Shown in pieces: positions 22,444 to 33,291 of a stretch of 64,000 nt of DNA. The translations under genes were made by a program, and so were the position numbers. Source of the stretch: Argentina anserina (taxonomy: Eukaryota > Streptophyta > Magnoliopsida > Rosales > Rosaceae); contig NC_065874.1 in the NCBI RefSeq assembly GCF_933775445.1, positions 33,116,501 through 33,180,500 on the forward strand. Reading direction: 5' to 3'. The notes beneath the pieces were generated by a model that saw only the letters and a list, made by a program, of their open reading frames with translations, did not search any database and was not told where the DNA came from. Each line of letters begins with the position of its first letter. The stretch's first letter is position 1.

Positions 22444-23489
22444 GGAAAAGAAGAGGCAAGTTGAGAGCTGTTTTTCCTTTAGATTTTTATGTTCTTCCTA
22501 ATTTTGTTGGTATGTATGACCTTTAGATTTTGTAACTGCGACAAAGTTTCATATTTCGTGTTGGACCTATTCTCTCATTTTATTTGGGTTGAGTGTTGTT
22601 TTGAGTGATGATGTTTTAAGGGCTGTGCAAAACAGTGGTCTGGCAACATGGCAAAGGTTTCTGGATTGATATCTGCAGTTTTATTTAGTCATTAGTTCAT
22701 GCGATAATTGCTTTCTTTCCAATAAAGTACATGTAATGAATCGATAATGCAGTTATAGGTCAACAATTATCTATATTTGCTATGCTGTATCAGTATAGGT
22801 AGTGGTTAACTCAACTGCAATTCAGCCCCATGACTTTTGCACTTGGATAGTTGATGTATAGGATGTTATGGTTTGATCATATGTCCTTCAGATTACTGCA
22901 GACAATATTTTTGTTGTTGGTTTTAGTTTTGTTGCATAACTTTGTCAGAGCCTAAACTTATACATCCAAGCTGTAAGCATACTTCATCTTTCTCTAGTCC
23001 TCCAACAATCAGGAGACTACCATTGCTTGTATATAATACCATGTGTGATTCTGAGATCAATTAGATGTCTGAACTTGATTGTCCTTTACCCACATTTGAG
23101 CATAAGATTGCCAATCTTAGATTATTAGTGTTCTCACTTTACCGTCCGGCGAGAAAGGCTTTAAAGCTCACAGAGCATTTCTTTACAACCGGGGGAGTAA
23201 GATTTTGTTTAATAAGATCTTCAAGTAGCATTCCGGCAGCTGAACCAGATGGTGATCACGTTGGCTGTGGATAGAGCTGATGGTGATTTTGCAGTTTTCA
23301 AATAATGCAGTCACATTCACACAAATCATCTTCAGATTCCAAAATATATCATGCCATATGAAGACGGTTCCTCTCCTGTAACCCATCCAAAAACTCCTCC
23401 AAATTCGAACAGAAATGAGCCTATATGAAGTAGTGAAGTTTTAGGCCAATGTGAAACTCCATTAAAGCCGTTACCAAGCATTTGTTAGG
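22444..23489. other. 3' flank of the F-box gene, part of the tandem duplication unit
   Basis: The first ~650 bases (GAGAGCTGTTTTTCCTTTAG onward) are repeated nearly unchanged after the broken copy at 31535-32200. No gene is seen. This flank is the 3' half of the ancestral F-box duplication unit. Confidence 0.7.
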
Positions 23490-23862
23490 ACTCACTTAAA
23501 CCCATGACTCACACATTTGTCAGGTTTCGAGTTCTGAACACTATAAATAGGCTCTCCCTCCCCCTTTTTCTCTTCCTTACAAGAGGGTTTGCGCCGGAAG
23601 CCCTTTATCATCAGAGGTGAGAACAGAAGCCTCTCTCTCTCTCTGCTTCTCAAGACCAAAACTTGTCCAGGTAATCAAGTCTCTCTTGCTCCAAATTCAA
23701 TGCATCTTCCCCTAATCATGAAAAAGATGGAATAAAGGTTGCTTCTCTTCATTTTCTATGTGTTTCTGTTTCTATTTCTGTTTGGAGTAATGTATTTGTT
23801 GTTTTTCATAGAAAAGAATTTGGGTTTGTTGATTATAAAGTTTGAGAAGCCTATGGTACACA
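23490..23862 (+). promoter_or_regulatory. orphan promoter and leader exon of the second F-box copy
   Basis: Sequence from about 23490 matches the promoter of the intact F-box gene: TATAAATAG at 23542-23550, then GAGGGTTTGCGCCGGA, then AACAGAAGCCTCTCT, a leader ending TCCAG and a GTAATCAAG donor at 23671. The first ~150 bases of the leader intron also match 20805-20940. The rest of that intron and the coding remnant resume at about 30580 and 30823. The promoter is therefore stranded about 7.2 kb from its former gene, with a transposon and a receptor-kinase pseudogene between them. Confidence 0.75.
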
Positions 23863-24636
23863 CTATGATGCACTAGTACGAGTACGAAATACGGATACAG
23901 GTACGTCATGACACGAGAATATATATTTTTTCTTTCTAAAATGTAGTGTTTTGGTTACGTTTTGTAAATATATATATATATAATAAATTTTAAAATTTGA
24001 TCAAACAAACCATTAGAACACCTAAATCCCATCAATTTCATAAATAAATACTTTATAAGTTCAAGCAAAATAGAAGATAATAAGTACTAAACATGATAAA
24101 TAAGGAAAAACCTTTGCTATTATTCTCTGCGGCTCCACCCTCACCCACACGCGAAGTAGTAGACGGATCACCCATTATGTATTCAATTTAAAATATGAAT
24201 CAATCAACCAATGAGCTACAATTTGAGTAAGACCCGATAAGAAAACTAGTTCTTCCACTTCATAAACTACAATTTCTTATCATAAATTCTAAAAGTGCAA
24301 ACGTACAAATTAACTGATGACAGATTAAAAGAACCCAGATTGAAAGATCGAAAACTTATCAGAAAAGAGATTGGAAAAGGCAACATGTGTCAGTCGACTC
24401 ATAAATCCTTAGTTCATCGTTGTGGCTTGTGGCCTTCTGGGAGTTTTGGTGATGGCATCAGTCTCTCTTAGAAGAGAGAAAACGAAACAATACAGCTGTA
24501 CCTTTTGATTAGTTTTAGGTTTTATCTAATTTTAACGTGACAATGACAATTATACTTTTAAAACGTATCCAAAACGTACTCTTACCATATTTGGTGGTTG
24601 ACTATGTACTACATAGTTAGATGCGTATTTTCATCT

Positions 24637-24680
<44 letters not shown>

Positions 24681-24753
24681 TATCCAGACCGTACCCATAT
24701 CCGACACGGGTACAATACAGATTCATTTTTTTTCAAGTATCCGTGCATCATAG
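23863..24753. mobile_element. ~0.9-kb element with CTATGATGCAC inverted ends
   Basis: CTATGATGCAC at 23863 is inverted at the right end as GTGCATCATAG (to 24753). Both subterminal regions repeat TACGGATAC/GTATCCG and GTACG motifs. The interior includes a long (TA)n run at about 24637-24674. No transposase is encoded. A hAT origin is likely from the style of the ends, but I found no clean target duplication. Confidence 0.5.
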
Positions 24754-25544
24754 ACTTACACAGGATGTATGGTTTTATTCTATGAACAAGTGCTCTTTTC
24801 ATCTTAATACATATTTCTATGATTCTATTTTGGATATTTGTCCACTTAAAAACTTTTCTGATTACTTCATCACACTTGAGAAATTAGTCGGAGCAATAAT
24901 ACCAAGATATTTCGGTGATATGCAGCTACTACTTTGCATTATTGATGTTGGTAAAAAAATGGTCTTCTGATCGATAGTTGGTTTTACTTTAACTAAGTTC
25001 AGATTTGAAGGAGGTGCTTATTTAATGATTTTAATCCATCTTTATTCATTTTATTGACAGGTGCCCTTGTCCTCTGCATTGTTTTCATAGTTTATGACTT
25101 ATTTTGCGTCTTGTCTTTAATACTTCATATTGGATATCATACAATTACTTGAGTCCTGGAATTCATTGGTGCTTTCCGGAGGGAAACTTAAATAGAGTTG
25201 AAGCCGGGCCAGGCACGAATATTTCAAAATTGACATGAATATTGGTCAATTAAAACGTTAAACAGGTACCATTGATTGGTCAATGAAAGTTAATCAATAT
25301 GCTTTTCTTAAAGTTGAGGCATTCTTAACAGGACGGACAGCCAAGACCGTTCCAATTGTGACAATCTGGTTCTGCTACTCCTTCGTCAAAGTCTCCGAAC
25401 AAGTCAACACTGATTCCATAACTTTCAAGGAAACAAGATGCCCATGCCGGCCATGCATGGTCCACGCTTCATTAAGATAAAGAGCTAACTGGTGGTACAA
25501 GTTGCAAGTTGTAGTTGCTTAATCACATTTGTTGCAGCAAATGA
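24754..25544. other. upstream region of the receptor-kinase pseudogene
   Basis: AT-rich sequence without a supported gene. Presumably contains the old kinase promoter, but no TATA box stands out. Confidence 0.35.
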
Positions 25545-27540
25545 ATGGCTTTCACTGTAAGGCTGCTTCTTCTGCTTATTGCCTCATTGTTTCTGGTTCC
25601 AGAATCTCTTTTGGCCCAGAATAATGATGGCAAAGTAGCTGTAGGTGCTTTTCTCGTTGCAACTGCAGGTAACAGCTCCTCATGGCTTTCTCCTTCTGGT
25701 GATTTCGCCTTTGGTTTTCGACAACTTGAAAACAGTGATCTTTTCCTGCTTTCTGTATGGTATGCTAAGATTCCAGACAAAACCATAGTTTGGTTTGCGA
25801 ATGGAGATAGTCATGCAGCTGTAGCTAAGGGTTCAGTTGTGAATCTGACTGCTGAGAGTGGACTAGTGCTTACAAGTCCTCAGGGTGTTCAGCTTTGGAG
25901 ATCCGAGTACCCCTCTGGAGTTGTTGCCTTTGGGGTCGTGAATGATACAGGCAACTTTGTTCTTCAAGATGGCAAGTCAGAGACCTTATGGGAGACCTTC
26001 AACAATCCTACTCATACCGTTCTACCTGGGCAGGATATCGAAAAAGGAGGGAAGCTCTGGTCTCAACAATCCCAGACTAACTTTTCTAAAGGAAAATTTC
26101 AGCTACGTATGCAAGATGATGGCAATCTCGTGCTTGTCACCATAAACTTGCCAACTGAGTTTGCCAACCAGCCCTACTATGCAAGTGACACAACTGGTGA
26201 CTTGAATTCTTCTACTGCTGGTACAAAGCTGGAGTTCAATAGCTTAGGCTACATGTATGTTTTGAGAGAGAATGGTGAAAAATTCAATATCAAAGACGCA
26301 ACCAGAGTCTCAGCCACGACCTTCTATCTTAGAGCCACCCTCAACTTTGATGGGGTTTTTGCACTATACTCTCACCCAAAAAGTTACACTGATAATAATG
26401 TAAGCTGGAGTCTTGTTTGGTCAGTGCCAGATAACATATGCAGTATGACTATTGAAGCAGGTCTCGGTGTATGTGGCTACAACAGTATCTGCACTCTCCA
26501 AAATCAGAGACCAACCTGTAAATGCCTAACAAATTACTCATTACAGGACCCGAGTCATCCGTATGGGAATTGCCCGGATTTCACACAAGGCTGTGAGGAA
26601 GATGACCTGACTGTTACAAAGGATCTATATGAAGTTGTAATGCTGACAAATACTGATTGGGCAACCTCATACTATATGCGGTTAAATCCTTCTACTTCAG
26701 AAAGTTGCAATCAGTCGTGCTTTGGAGATTGTATGTGTGCTGTTGCCATTTTCAGAGCTGGTTACTGTTGGAAAAAGAAGTTACCTCTTTCAAATGGGAG
26801 ACAGGACGGAAAGCTTAATACGCAGGCAGGGGCGGAACTAGGAATTCAATATGGGTAGGGCTACTTTTCACATAATACAAATTTTTGTTTGAGGTTTGGA
26901 ACACAATGGGAGGCTCATACTCACGCCTTTACTATTTAAATTTAAAAATACAATAGGAGGAACATAAAGAGGGACAAAAATCAGAGGATTGATCACAAAT
27001 TTCAGGACTAAGCCAAAAAAAAATGTCAATCTTGAAACAGAAACCCCGTCCTACCCTACCTGTATCTCAGAAACACTAGAGCACTCGTACCGCAGTCCTT
27101 GACGTGTTAAAATATAAAATGCATATCGAGTTCCTTCATCATCTCGTGTAAAGCTTGGCAAGGGGCCTATTTCAACAATATCAGATAATAGGGTACGTAG
27201 AGTCTTGAAGACTTATATCTGAAAAATGAACAAGAAATAAAGCTCATCGGTGAACATATTATGTTACACTTTATAGCAGAAGCCATGATGGAGAATTTCG
27301 TATGAGCTTCAAAGTTTGAAAATTAGCACTACCATACCCCAGTTTGAGTTTTTGACCATAAATTAAGATTTAAACGAAATGCACAATGCAATGAAATGAG
27401 AAATCAGGGCCAATCAATCAAACCAGGATATCTTACAGCATTAAACTATATCTTGTTGCCAGACAGTGGCAAATAATTTGGCAAACACAAATTAAGGAGG
27501 CACAAGAAACAGGACTATGTCTGATTAAATGGTTACTTAC

Positions 27541-28066
27541 CTGTGGATAACAAGTAGAAGAACATACAGGTCCCTTGCAAGACAACAAAGCGCGGAAGCC
27601 AGTCATCAACATCAGTATCATCAAGGGGAGGAGGTTCTCCTGGTAATGCTGTCCATCTCTATTATAAAGAAAACAAAAATTAAAGTGAGCAGACCATATT
27701 TGGCAACGTTAATTCAAAGTAGAATTTGACTTGTTAATACTTAAGAGTCATTACAGTTCGAATGTACAAATAGCCAGACAGACTAGCAGATCGCAAAATT
27801 TCATCAACATGTTCCAATATGCACAAAACACAAGTCTTTCAGTGACGTCAATGGTACATTGTGTTGAGACTTCATAAACCAAGGTACAGCTAAAAGAAGT
27901 TGCCTCCTAAGACCCAGTATTAGCAATAATATGTAGCTTACTATTGTAAGATCATGTAAAATGGTCAAGTACAAAGTTCTTACTGAGCTTTCAAGTGAGC
28001 TTCCCTCTCTTCTATATCAGCGAGCTCTTTTCGAAGTGATTCTAGTTCTACAGCAGATAGCTCAAC
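27541..28066 (-). pseudogene. captured exons of a PH-like host gene inside the hAT element
   Basis: Three exon-like blocks read in order on the minus strand. Exon A (28066-27984) gives VELSAVELESLRKELADIEE and then REAHLKA, with acceptor CAG and donor GTAAGA. Exon B (27817-27755) gives LEHVDEILRSASLSGYLYIR with donor GTAATG; its acceptor is not canonical (...GCATAT). Exon C (27658-27541) gives RWTALPGEPPPLDDTDVDDW and then LPRFVVLQGTCMFFYLLST, with acceptor ATAG and donor GTAAGT. The blocks join in frame into a coiled-coil segment followed by a WLPRFVVLQG-type start of a pleckstrin-homology-like fold, as in a conserved plant protein family I recognise only by pattern. Introns are kept, so capture was at the DNA level. 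No start codon or complete product is available. Confidence 0.75.
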
Positions 28067-28342
28067 CTGACAATTACATTACTGTAGCAGGTCAGATGCA
28101 TAAAAATATCACAACACCTAGTGAGAAATGCAAACAACTACTCAACCAACCTTTTCTTCACCATCTGTGCGAGAACCCCATGGCAGCCCCCCTTAGACCA
28201 AACAAGTTCAACTTCAGCATGTGTGCAGCAGTTCTTAATTTTCTTCGACTCCAGCTAATGGACGTATCCTACACCAGATCAAGCAAAGTGAATACAATCA
28301 ACACACAGTTTTTCAATTTACATTATATTTCGATGTAGAACA

Positions 28343-28416
28343 GATGAAATTAGCCTCAAGCAATTATCTGCTCTTGGCCGCCGTGAAATAGATGAAATTA
28401 GCCTCAAGCAATTATC
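28343..28416 (+). repeat. 48-bp-period coding-like duplication in the hAT element
   Basis: GATGAAATTAGCCTCAAGCA starts at 28343 and again at 28391. Between them the plus strand stays open and reads DEISLKQLSALGRREI followed by DEISLKQLS, a 16-residue repeat. It is on the opposite strand from the captured exons at 27541-28066, so if it derives from the same parent gene it was inverted during or after capture. Confidence 0.6.
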
Positions 28417-30130
28417 CACATCAAATTTCTCAGCATCTCATGATAAGAAATAATAAGAGAATGAAAATTATACGAAAAACAAGAGATACCTCAATAATAA
28501 CGAACTCAATTCAATTTTTGTTTTGCAGAACAAACTACAAATCTCTAAAGAACCCTAAACGAACCCAGATAATCCCGATTTGAGACATTGAAATATGACA
28601 AGAAAAGGAACATAACTTCATGAACAAAGCCTCCCAGAAACAACAAGAACAAGTATACTTTGCATTAAAAATTCGATCGAATGGGCAGTGTCTCAAACAA
28701 ACTTCAAATTCAATGATCCAATCGAAACTACCAACGTTAAACACTTACATGAATTCATTAACTTCTTACTGCTTGACTATAACAAGTTGCAGCATAACAA
28801 AAACAAAGATAAAATCTTTGGGCTCAGAAAGAGCGTTTGTTAACGAAACTAACAGCCAAACAAGGAAAGAAGGGAGGAGATCATGATATACATATAATTG
28901 GGGATATTTTAGCTAAAATTTCGGATGGGCTATAGCCCTACCAGCCCGCCACTTAGTTCCGCCCCTGTACGCAGGCCTTCATCAAAGTGAGGAAGGGAAA
29001 TTTTACTGTACCAGTTCCTCAATTGCCAAATCAAGATGACAAGAAGAGGAAGAACCAAACCACTTTGATACGCATTGGACCAGCACTACTTGGTACCTCA
29101 GTCTTTGTTAACTTAATGTTAAGTGCTATAGTTTTTCTGGGTTTTTTCTTCATTTATCGAAAGAAACATATAAGGCCTACGTCTAACCAACATGTTTGGG
29201 ACTCGAATCTGCACGCTTTTAGCTATGAAGAGCTTTTAAAAGCAACAAATGGATTTAATGAAGAATTAGGAAAGGGTGCATTTGGAGTTGTTTACAAAGG
29301 AATACTGCAAATTTTTTCTGGTGTTCAGGTGGCAGTGAAGAAGCTCCGTTTTGTTTCACAAGATAGTGAGAAGGAATTCAAGGCGGAACTGAACATAATT
29401 GGTCAGACTCATGATCACTCATCACAAGAATCTGGTTAGACTTGTTGGATATTGTGACGAGGAGCAAGAGCGGTTACTAGTATATGAATTCTTGAGCAAT
29501 GGCACTTTAGCAAACTATCTTTTTGCTGATACCAGACCAGGTTGGAGGCAAAGAATTGATGTTGCTTATGGAGTTGCGAGAGGACTTCAATACTTACATG
29601 AAGAGTGCAGCACGCAGATCATCCACTGTGACATTAAGCCTCAGAACATTCTGCTAGATGATTACTACAATGCTCGGATAGCTGACTTTGGATTGGCAAA
29701 GCTTTTAATGATGAATCAGAGCCGGACTCGAACAGCCATAAGAGGAACAAAAGGTTATGTTGCACCTGAGTGGTTCCGGAACATGCCAATCACTACCAAA
29801 GTCGATGTGTACAGCTTCGGTGTGGTGCTGCTAGAAGTCATTTGCTGCAGGAGAAGCGTTGAAATGGAAAATATCTCCGAAGAGCGTGCTATTTTAACCA
29901 ATTGGGTTTATGATTGCTACCTCGAAGGAGTCTTGGATGCTGTTGTAGATTATGAAGTTGAGGCCTTGAATGAGAAAACAACGCTGGAAAGATTCATCAT
30001 GGTTGCTCTTTGGTGCATTCAAGAAGACCCTTCTCTTCGACCAACTATGAGGAAAGTTATGTATATGCTGGAAGGAGTAGTGGAAGTGCATGTTCCACCA
30101 AGTCCATCACCATACAGCAGAACAGGATGA

Positions 30131-30822
30131 AACCGACTCTGTTTGATTAGCATTATGTAGCTTTCCTCTTGTTAGTGTGTATGTAGTACGTTGTTTTAGT
30201 AATAAGACGGTTAGACGCTTTTTTTGTCATCAGATGTAGTTTAGAAGCTTAAGTTATGATCTTGTTGGGAATCATGAAGTCATTTCCAAACCTTACAGTT
30301 CCATTACTAGTTGAAAATTTTAATAATGAATTACCACATTAAATATCCCAATGAACCTTAATATATAGGTGTAATATACAAAACACACTATCAGTATCCA
30401 TTATTCCATTTGCAGGTTCACCCTGTCGCAAACCAGTAGCTCCATTGTCAAAAATATTAACATCACTATGGAATTAGGCCTAAATGAAAGAGGTGGCGGC
30501 TAGTTCCTCAAACATCAAGAACATGCGTGGGTTAAATTTGGAATTCACCCTAGTTTAAATTGATAGATATAATAATTGAACCCTGTTTCTCTGAATCTGA
30601 TTTGCAAAAACAAGATATATATTGAAAACTTTAGCACAATTAGCAGTGTAGAAGTACAGTGTTGTATGAAAGCCTTGAGTTTAAGTTTAAATTTGTGGTA
30701 GTCTGAGATCATGTCTATTTTTCTGGCCTAGATTAAGAGTATTACAGTATGATTTGATTTGAAATGAGCCTGTATAACTTTGTCTCTCCGCAAAGTGCAG
30801 CTGTTAACTGAAAACTGAAGCA
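30131..30822. other. kinase 3' flank, then second half of the F-box leader intron
   Basis: The first ~400 bases are the 3' flank of the kinase pseudogene. From about 30580 (CCTGTTTCTCTGAATCTGATTTGCAAA) the sequence matches the second half of the F-box leader intron at 20945-21167, including the GTGCAG acceptor-like site near 30800. Confidence 0.65.
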
Positions 30823-31534
30823 ATGTCTGACTATCTTCCTAATGAAGTCATTACCAACATATTACTTAGGCTACCCAGTAAATCTTTGGCCATTTGCACC
30901 TCTGTCTGCAAGTCCTGGAGGTCCAATATTAAAGATTCGAGCTTTTTAATGAGCTGGTATGCCTGTCAGATGATTTAAGATGTTATGGTTACACCTTCTT
31001 GATTTGGAATCCCTCTATAAGAAAGCTAGTAACCCTTCCCAAGCCTGGCCTTACCTTTCAGACAATTGGTGGGTACAATGCTTATCACGGGTTCGCGTAT
31101 GATGCTATTGCCAATGACTATAAGGTTGTGAGGATTGTCGAGGATTAATATGGATGGAATGGTGACAAAGAAGCTGAAAATCGAACTTATGTGGAGGTTT
31201 ATTCACTAGCTGCAATGCCATCTCTCTACTTGGTGTGTGGGTAATGAAAGAATATTGTGTGGAGAGATCGTGAATCAAATTGATAATCTTCCGCCCACCT
31301 GGTCCGGAAGGAAAATTACCTAGAGCTTTATGTTTTAGGAAAAATGGTGTAGTGGTGGTACGTTAATTTGGGAGGGATTATTATGGAAGCAGAGACGCTA
31401 AAAATGAATTAGTTTCGGCAGACCTTGTAAGCGGTCAATTCAAGAATCTTGGGATTTGTCAATATGAACATTACACCATTGATCCTTATGAAGAAAGCTT
31501 GTCTTACTTGACAGGAGTGAAGCAGTTTCTTGCT
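30823..31534 (+). pseudogene. truncated tandem copy of the F-box gene
   Basis: Starts MSDYLPNEVITNILLRLPSK like the intact gene at 21187 but carries two internal deletions. The first removes about 250 bases after the F-box (SFL... joins directly to a region matching 21570). The second removes about 300 bases between CTAGCTGCAA and TGCC, at a short GCAA repeat shared by both deletion ends in the intact copy. A TAA in GAGGATTAATATGG (about 31146) and further indels near 31270 and 31500 break what remains. The stop position (31532-31534) and the 3' flank match the intact gene. Confidence 0.9.
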
Positions 31535-32520
31535 GAGGAAAAAAAGGGGCAAGTTGAGAGCTGTTTTTCCTTTAGATTTTTATGTTCTTCCTAATTTTGT
31601 TAGTATGTATGACCTTTAGATTTTGTAACTGCGACAAAGTTTCATATTTCGTGTTGGACATATTCTCTCATTTATTTGGGTTGAGTGTTGTTTTGAGTGA
31701 TGATGTTTCAAGTGCTGTGCACAACAGTGGTCTGGCAACATGGCAAAGGTTTCTGGATTGATATCTGCAGTTTTATTTGCTCATTGGTTCATGCGATGAT
31801 TGCTTTCTTTCCAATAAAGTACGTGTAATGAATGGATAAATGAAGTTTTAGGTCATCAATCATCTATATTTGCTATGCTCAATCAGTATAGGCAGTGATC
31901 AACTCAACTGCAATTCAGCCCCATGTCTTTTGCAGTTTTGCAGTTGGATAGTTGATTGCACAATTCTGTGTGTTGATGTTAACAATATTATGATTTGATC
32001 ATCAATCCTTGAGATTACTGCAAACAAGATTTTTCAGTTGGTTTTAGTATTGTTGCGCAACTTTGTCGGAACCTAAAGTAATACATCCAAGGTGTAATCT
32101 AACTTCACTCTTTCTTACTCAGCATTCTGCTATACTTGAACTTGAGGATATGATTAATTGGTTTGCAATTACATGTTAATTAGATCTCTGATGTTAACCA
32201 TCAACCATGTTTATAACTGAGTATAGGCCATGATTCTGCAATTCAGCACCATGCCTTTTGCAGCTGGGTAGTTTATTGTACAATTCTCTATGTTTATGTA
32301 AATTATGCTATGGTTTCATCTTCAGCGGACAAGATTCTTATATTAGTTTTGATTAGGGGGCTGTGAGTTGTGACCACCTCAAGCATAAAGCTAATAACTT
32401 CGTCAAAGTCCGAACTAAATACATGATCCAATCCAAGGTGTAATCAAACATTCCTCCTACTACCAGGAGACTATCATTCCTTGTATACAATACATCGTGT
32501 AATTTCTGAGATGTCTGAAG
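31535..32520 (+). repeat. F-box 3' flank copy with an extra internal duplication
   Basis: Bases 31535-32110 match 22444-23000. A related unit then recurs: CAATTCAGCCCCATGTCTTTTGCAG near 31909 and CAATTCAGCACCATGCCTTTTGCAG near 32240, each followed by GTT.ATTG.ACAATTCT, a TGGTTT.ATCAT-like phrase and an AATCCAAGGTGTAATC-like phrase. This gives a ~330-bp repeat. No gene present. Confidence 0.7.
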
Positions 32521-33291
32521 TTGATTATGCTCTACCCATATTTGAGTACACGATCAGTTTGGACTTCCGAGCAGATCACTAGTGTTCTCAGATTTGGTAA
32601 TCAGATTTGTAGTTTCACGTAATGTATATTACTCATAATACATCATGCCATGAACATATAGTTCTTCTCCTATAACCTATCCAAAGGAAACTTTTAGCCG
32701 TCGGATTTCACGAATAGAATACCAGTTGATCTGAAGAATGCGAATCTGGTAATGCACAAAAGCATGGTGCTTTTTGGTTGTATGATTTTGCTTCAGAGGA
32801 CAATGCATATTCCAAGTTGCACTATATAGTCAATGAGGACTGGCTTGGATAACAGAACTTTGGTATATGGTAGTCTGCAACGGCCTGGTTTGTAAAACAG
32901 AATAAAGCACAACAATGAAATGTATATATCAACTCGATAACCCAGTACTGTACTGCGACAGCTAGATCAAAATTACACAATTTTGTATCACATGGCATGA
33001 CAAGAATAATCTGTCAGTTTCTTATTGCACTTCAACACATGATTGGATACACATGAAGCCACCAAACTGATCTTACGCTTTCCTAGATAGAGTAAATAGG
33101 AAAAATAAATTACCGGAAATTTAAAAGATGTATATTAGGATACAAGGAATCCACACACCTTGGAGAAAAGAGAGGCACTCAAAACCGACTGGCAAAGAAT
33201 AATGCACTTGCAGTTCAGATTAAGTTGCAGGTGCAAACAAATAAATGAAAACTGCTGGAGAATACAATGCTATCATTGCTATGTTTGTTAT
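32521..33291. other. spacer and 3' region of the TMEM245-like gene
   Basis: No coding feature supported. The end adjoining 33292 is the likely 3' untranslated region of the minus-strand membrane protein gene. Confidence 0.4.

Larger units (their letters stand above)
26827..28967. mobile_element. 2.1-kb hAT element carrying host gene fragments (Pack-type)
   Basis: The ends CAGGGGCGGAACTA and TTAGTTCCGCCCCTG are inverted repeats, flanked by a perfect 8-bp duplication TACGCAGG (26819-26826 and 28968-28975) inside the receptor-kinase exon. Subterminal GGGCTATAGCCCTACCA resembles the element at 696-1283. There is no transposase. Instead the interior carries exon- and intron-like pieces of a host gene on the minus strand (27541-28066) and a repeated coding-like stretch on the plus strand (28343-28416). 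This is the structure of a Pack-type non-autonomous transposon. Confidence 0.9.
25545..30130 (+). pseudogene. G-type lectin (S-domain) receptor kinase, disrupted
   Basis: An intronless LecRK/RLK1-type receptor kinase interrupted twice. The first part (25545-26826) encodes a signal peptide (residues 1-24), a bulb-lectin domain (SPSGDFAFGFRQ, IVWFANGD, DTGNFVLQD), an EGF-like cysteine region (CGYNSICTLQNQRPTCKCL) and a PAN-like segment. A hAT element (26827-28967) with TACGCAGG duplications splits the exon; the reading frame matches exactly across it (...GKLNTQA / FIKVRKGN...). The second part has a transmembrane segment (LLGTSVFVNLMLSAIVFLGF) and a kinase domain with GKGAFGVVYKG and VAVKKL. 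A 10-bp insertion at about 29407-29422 then shifts the frame and causes a stop. Beyond it HCDIKPQN (non-RD), DFGLAK, APEW and the C-lobe remain open to the TGA at 30128. Without these two lesions it would be full length (~800 residues). Confidence 0.92.

Noticed and set aside
24637..24674. (TA)n run as an origin or regulatory element
   Set aside because: Simple dinucleotide repeats are common in plant spacers and transposons; nothing further supports a function.
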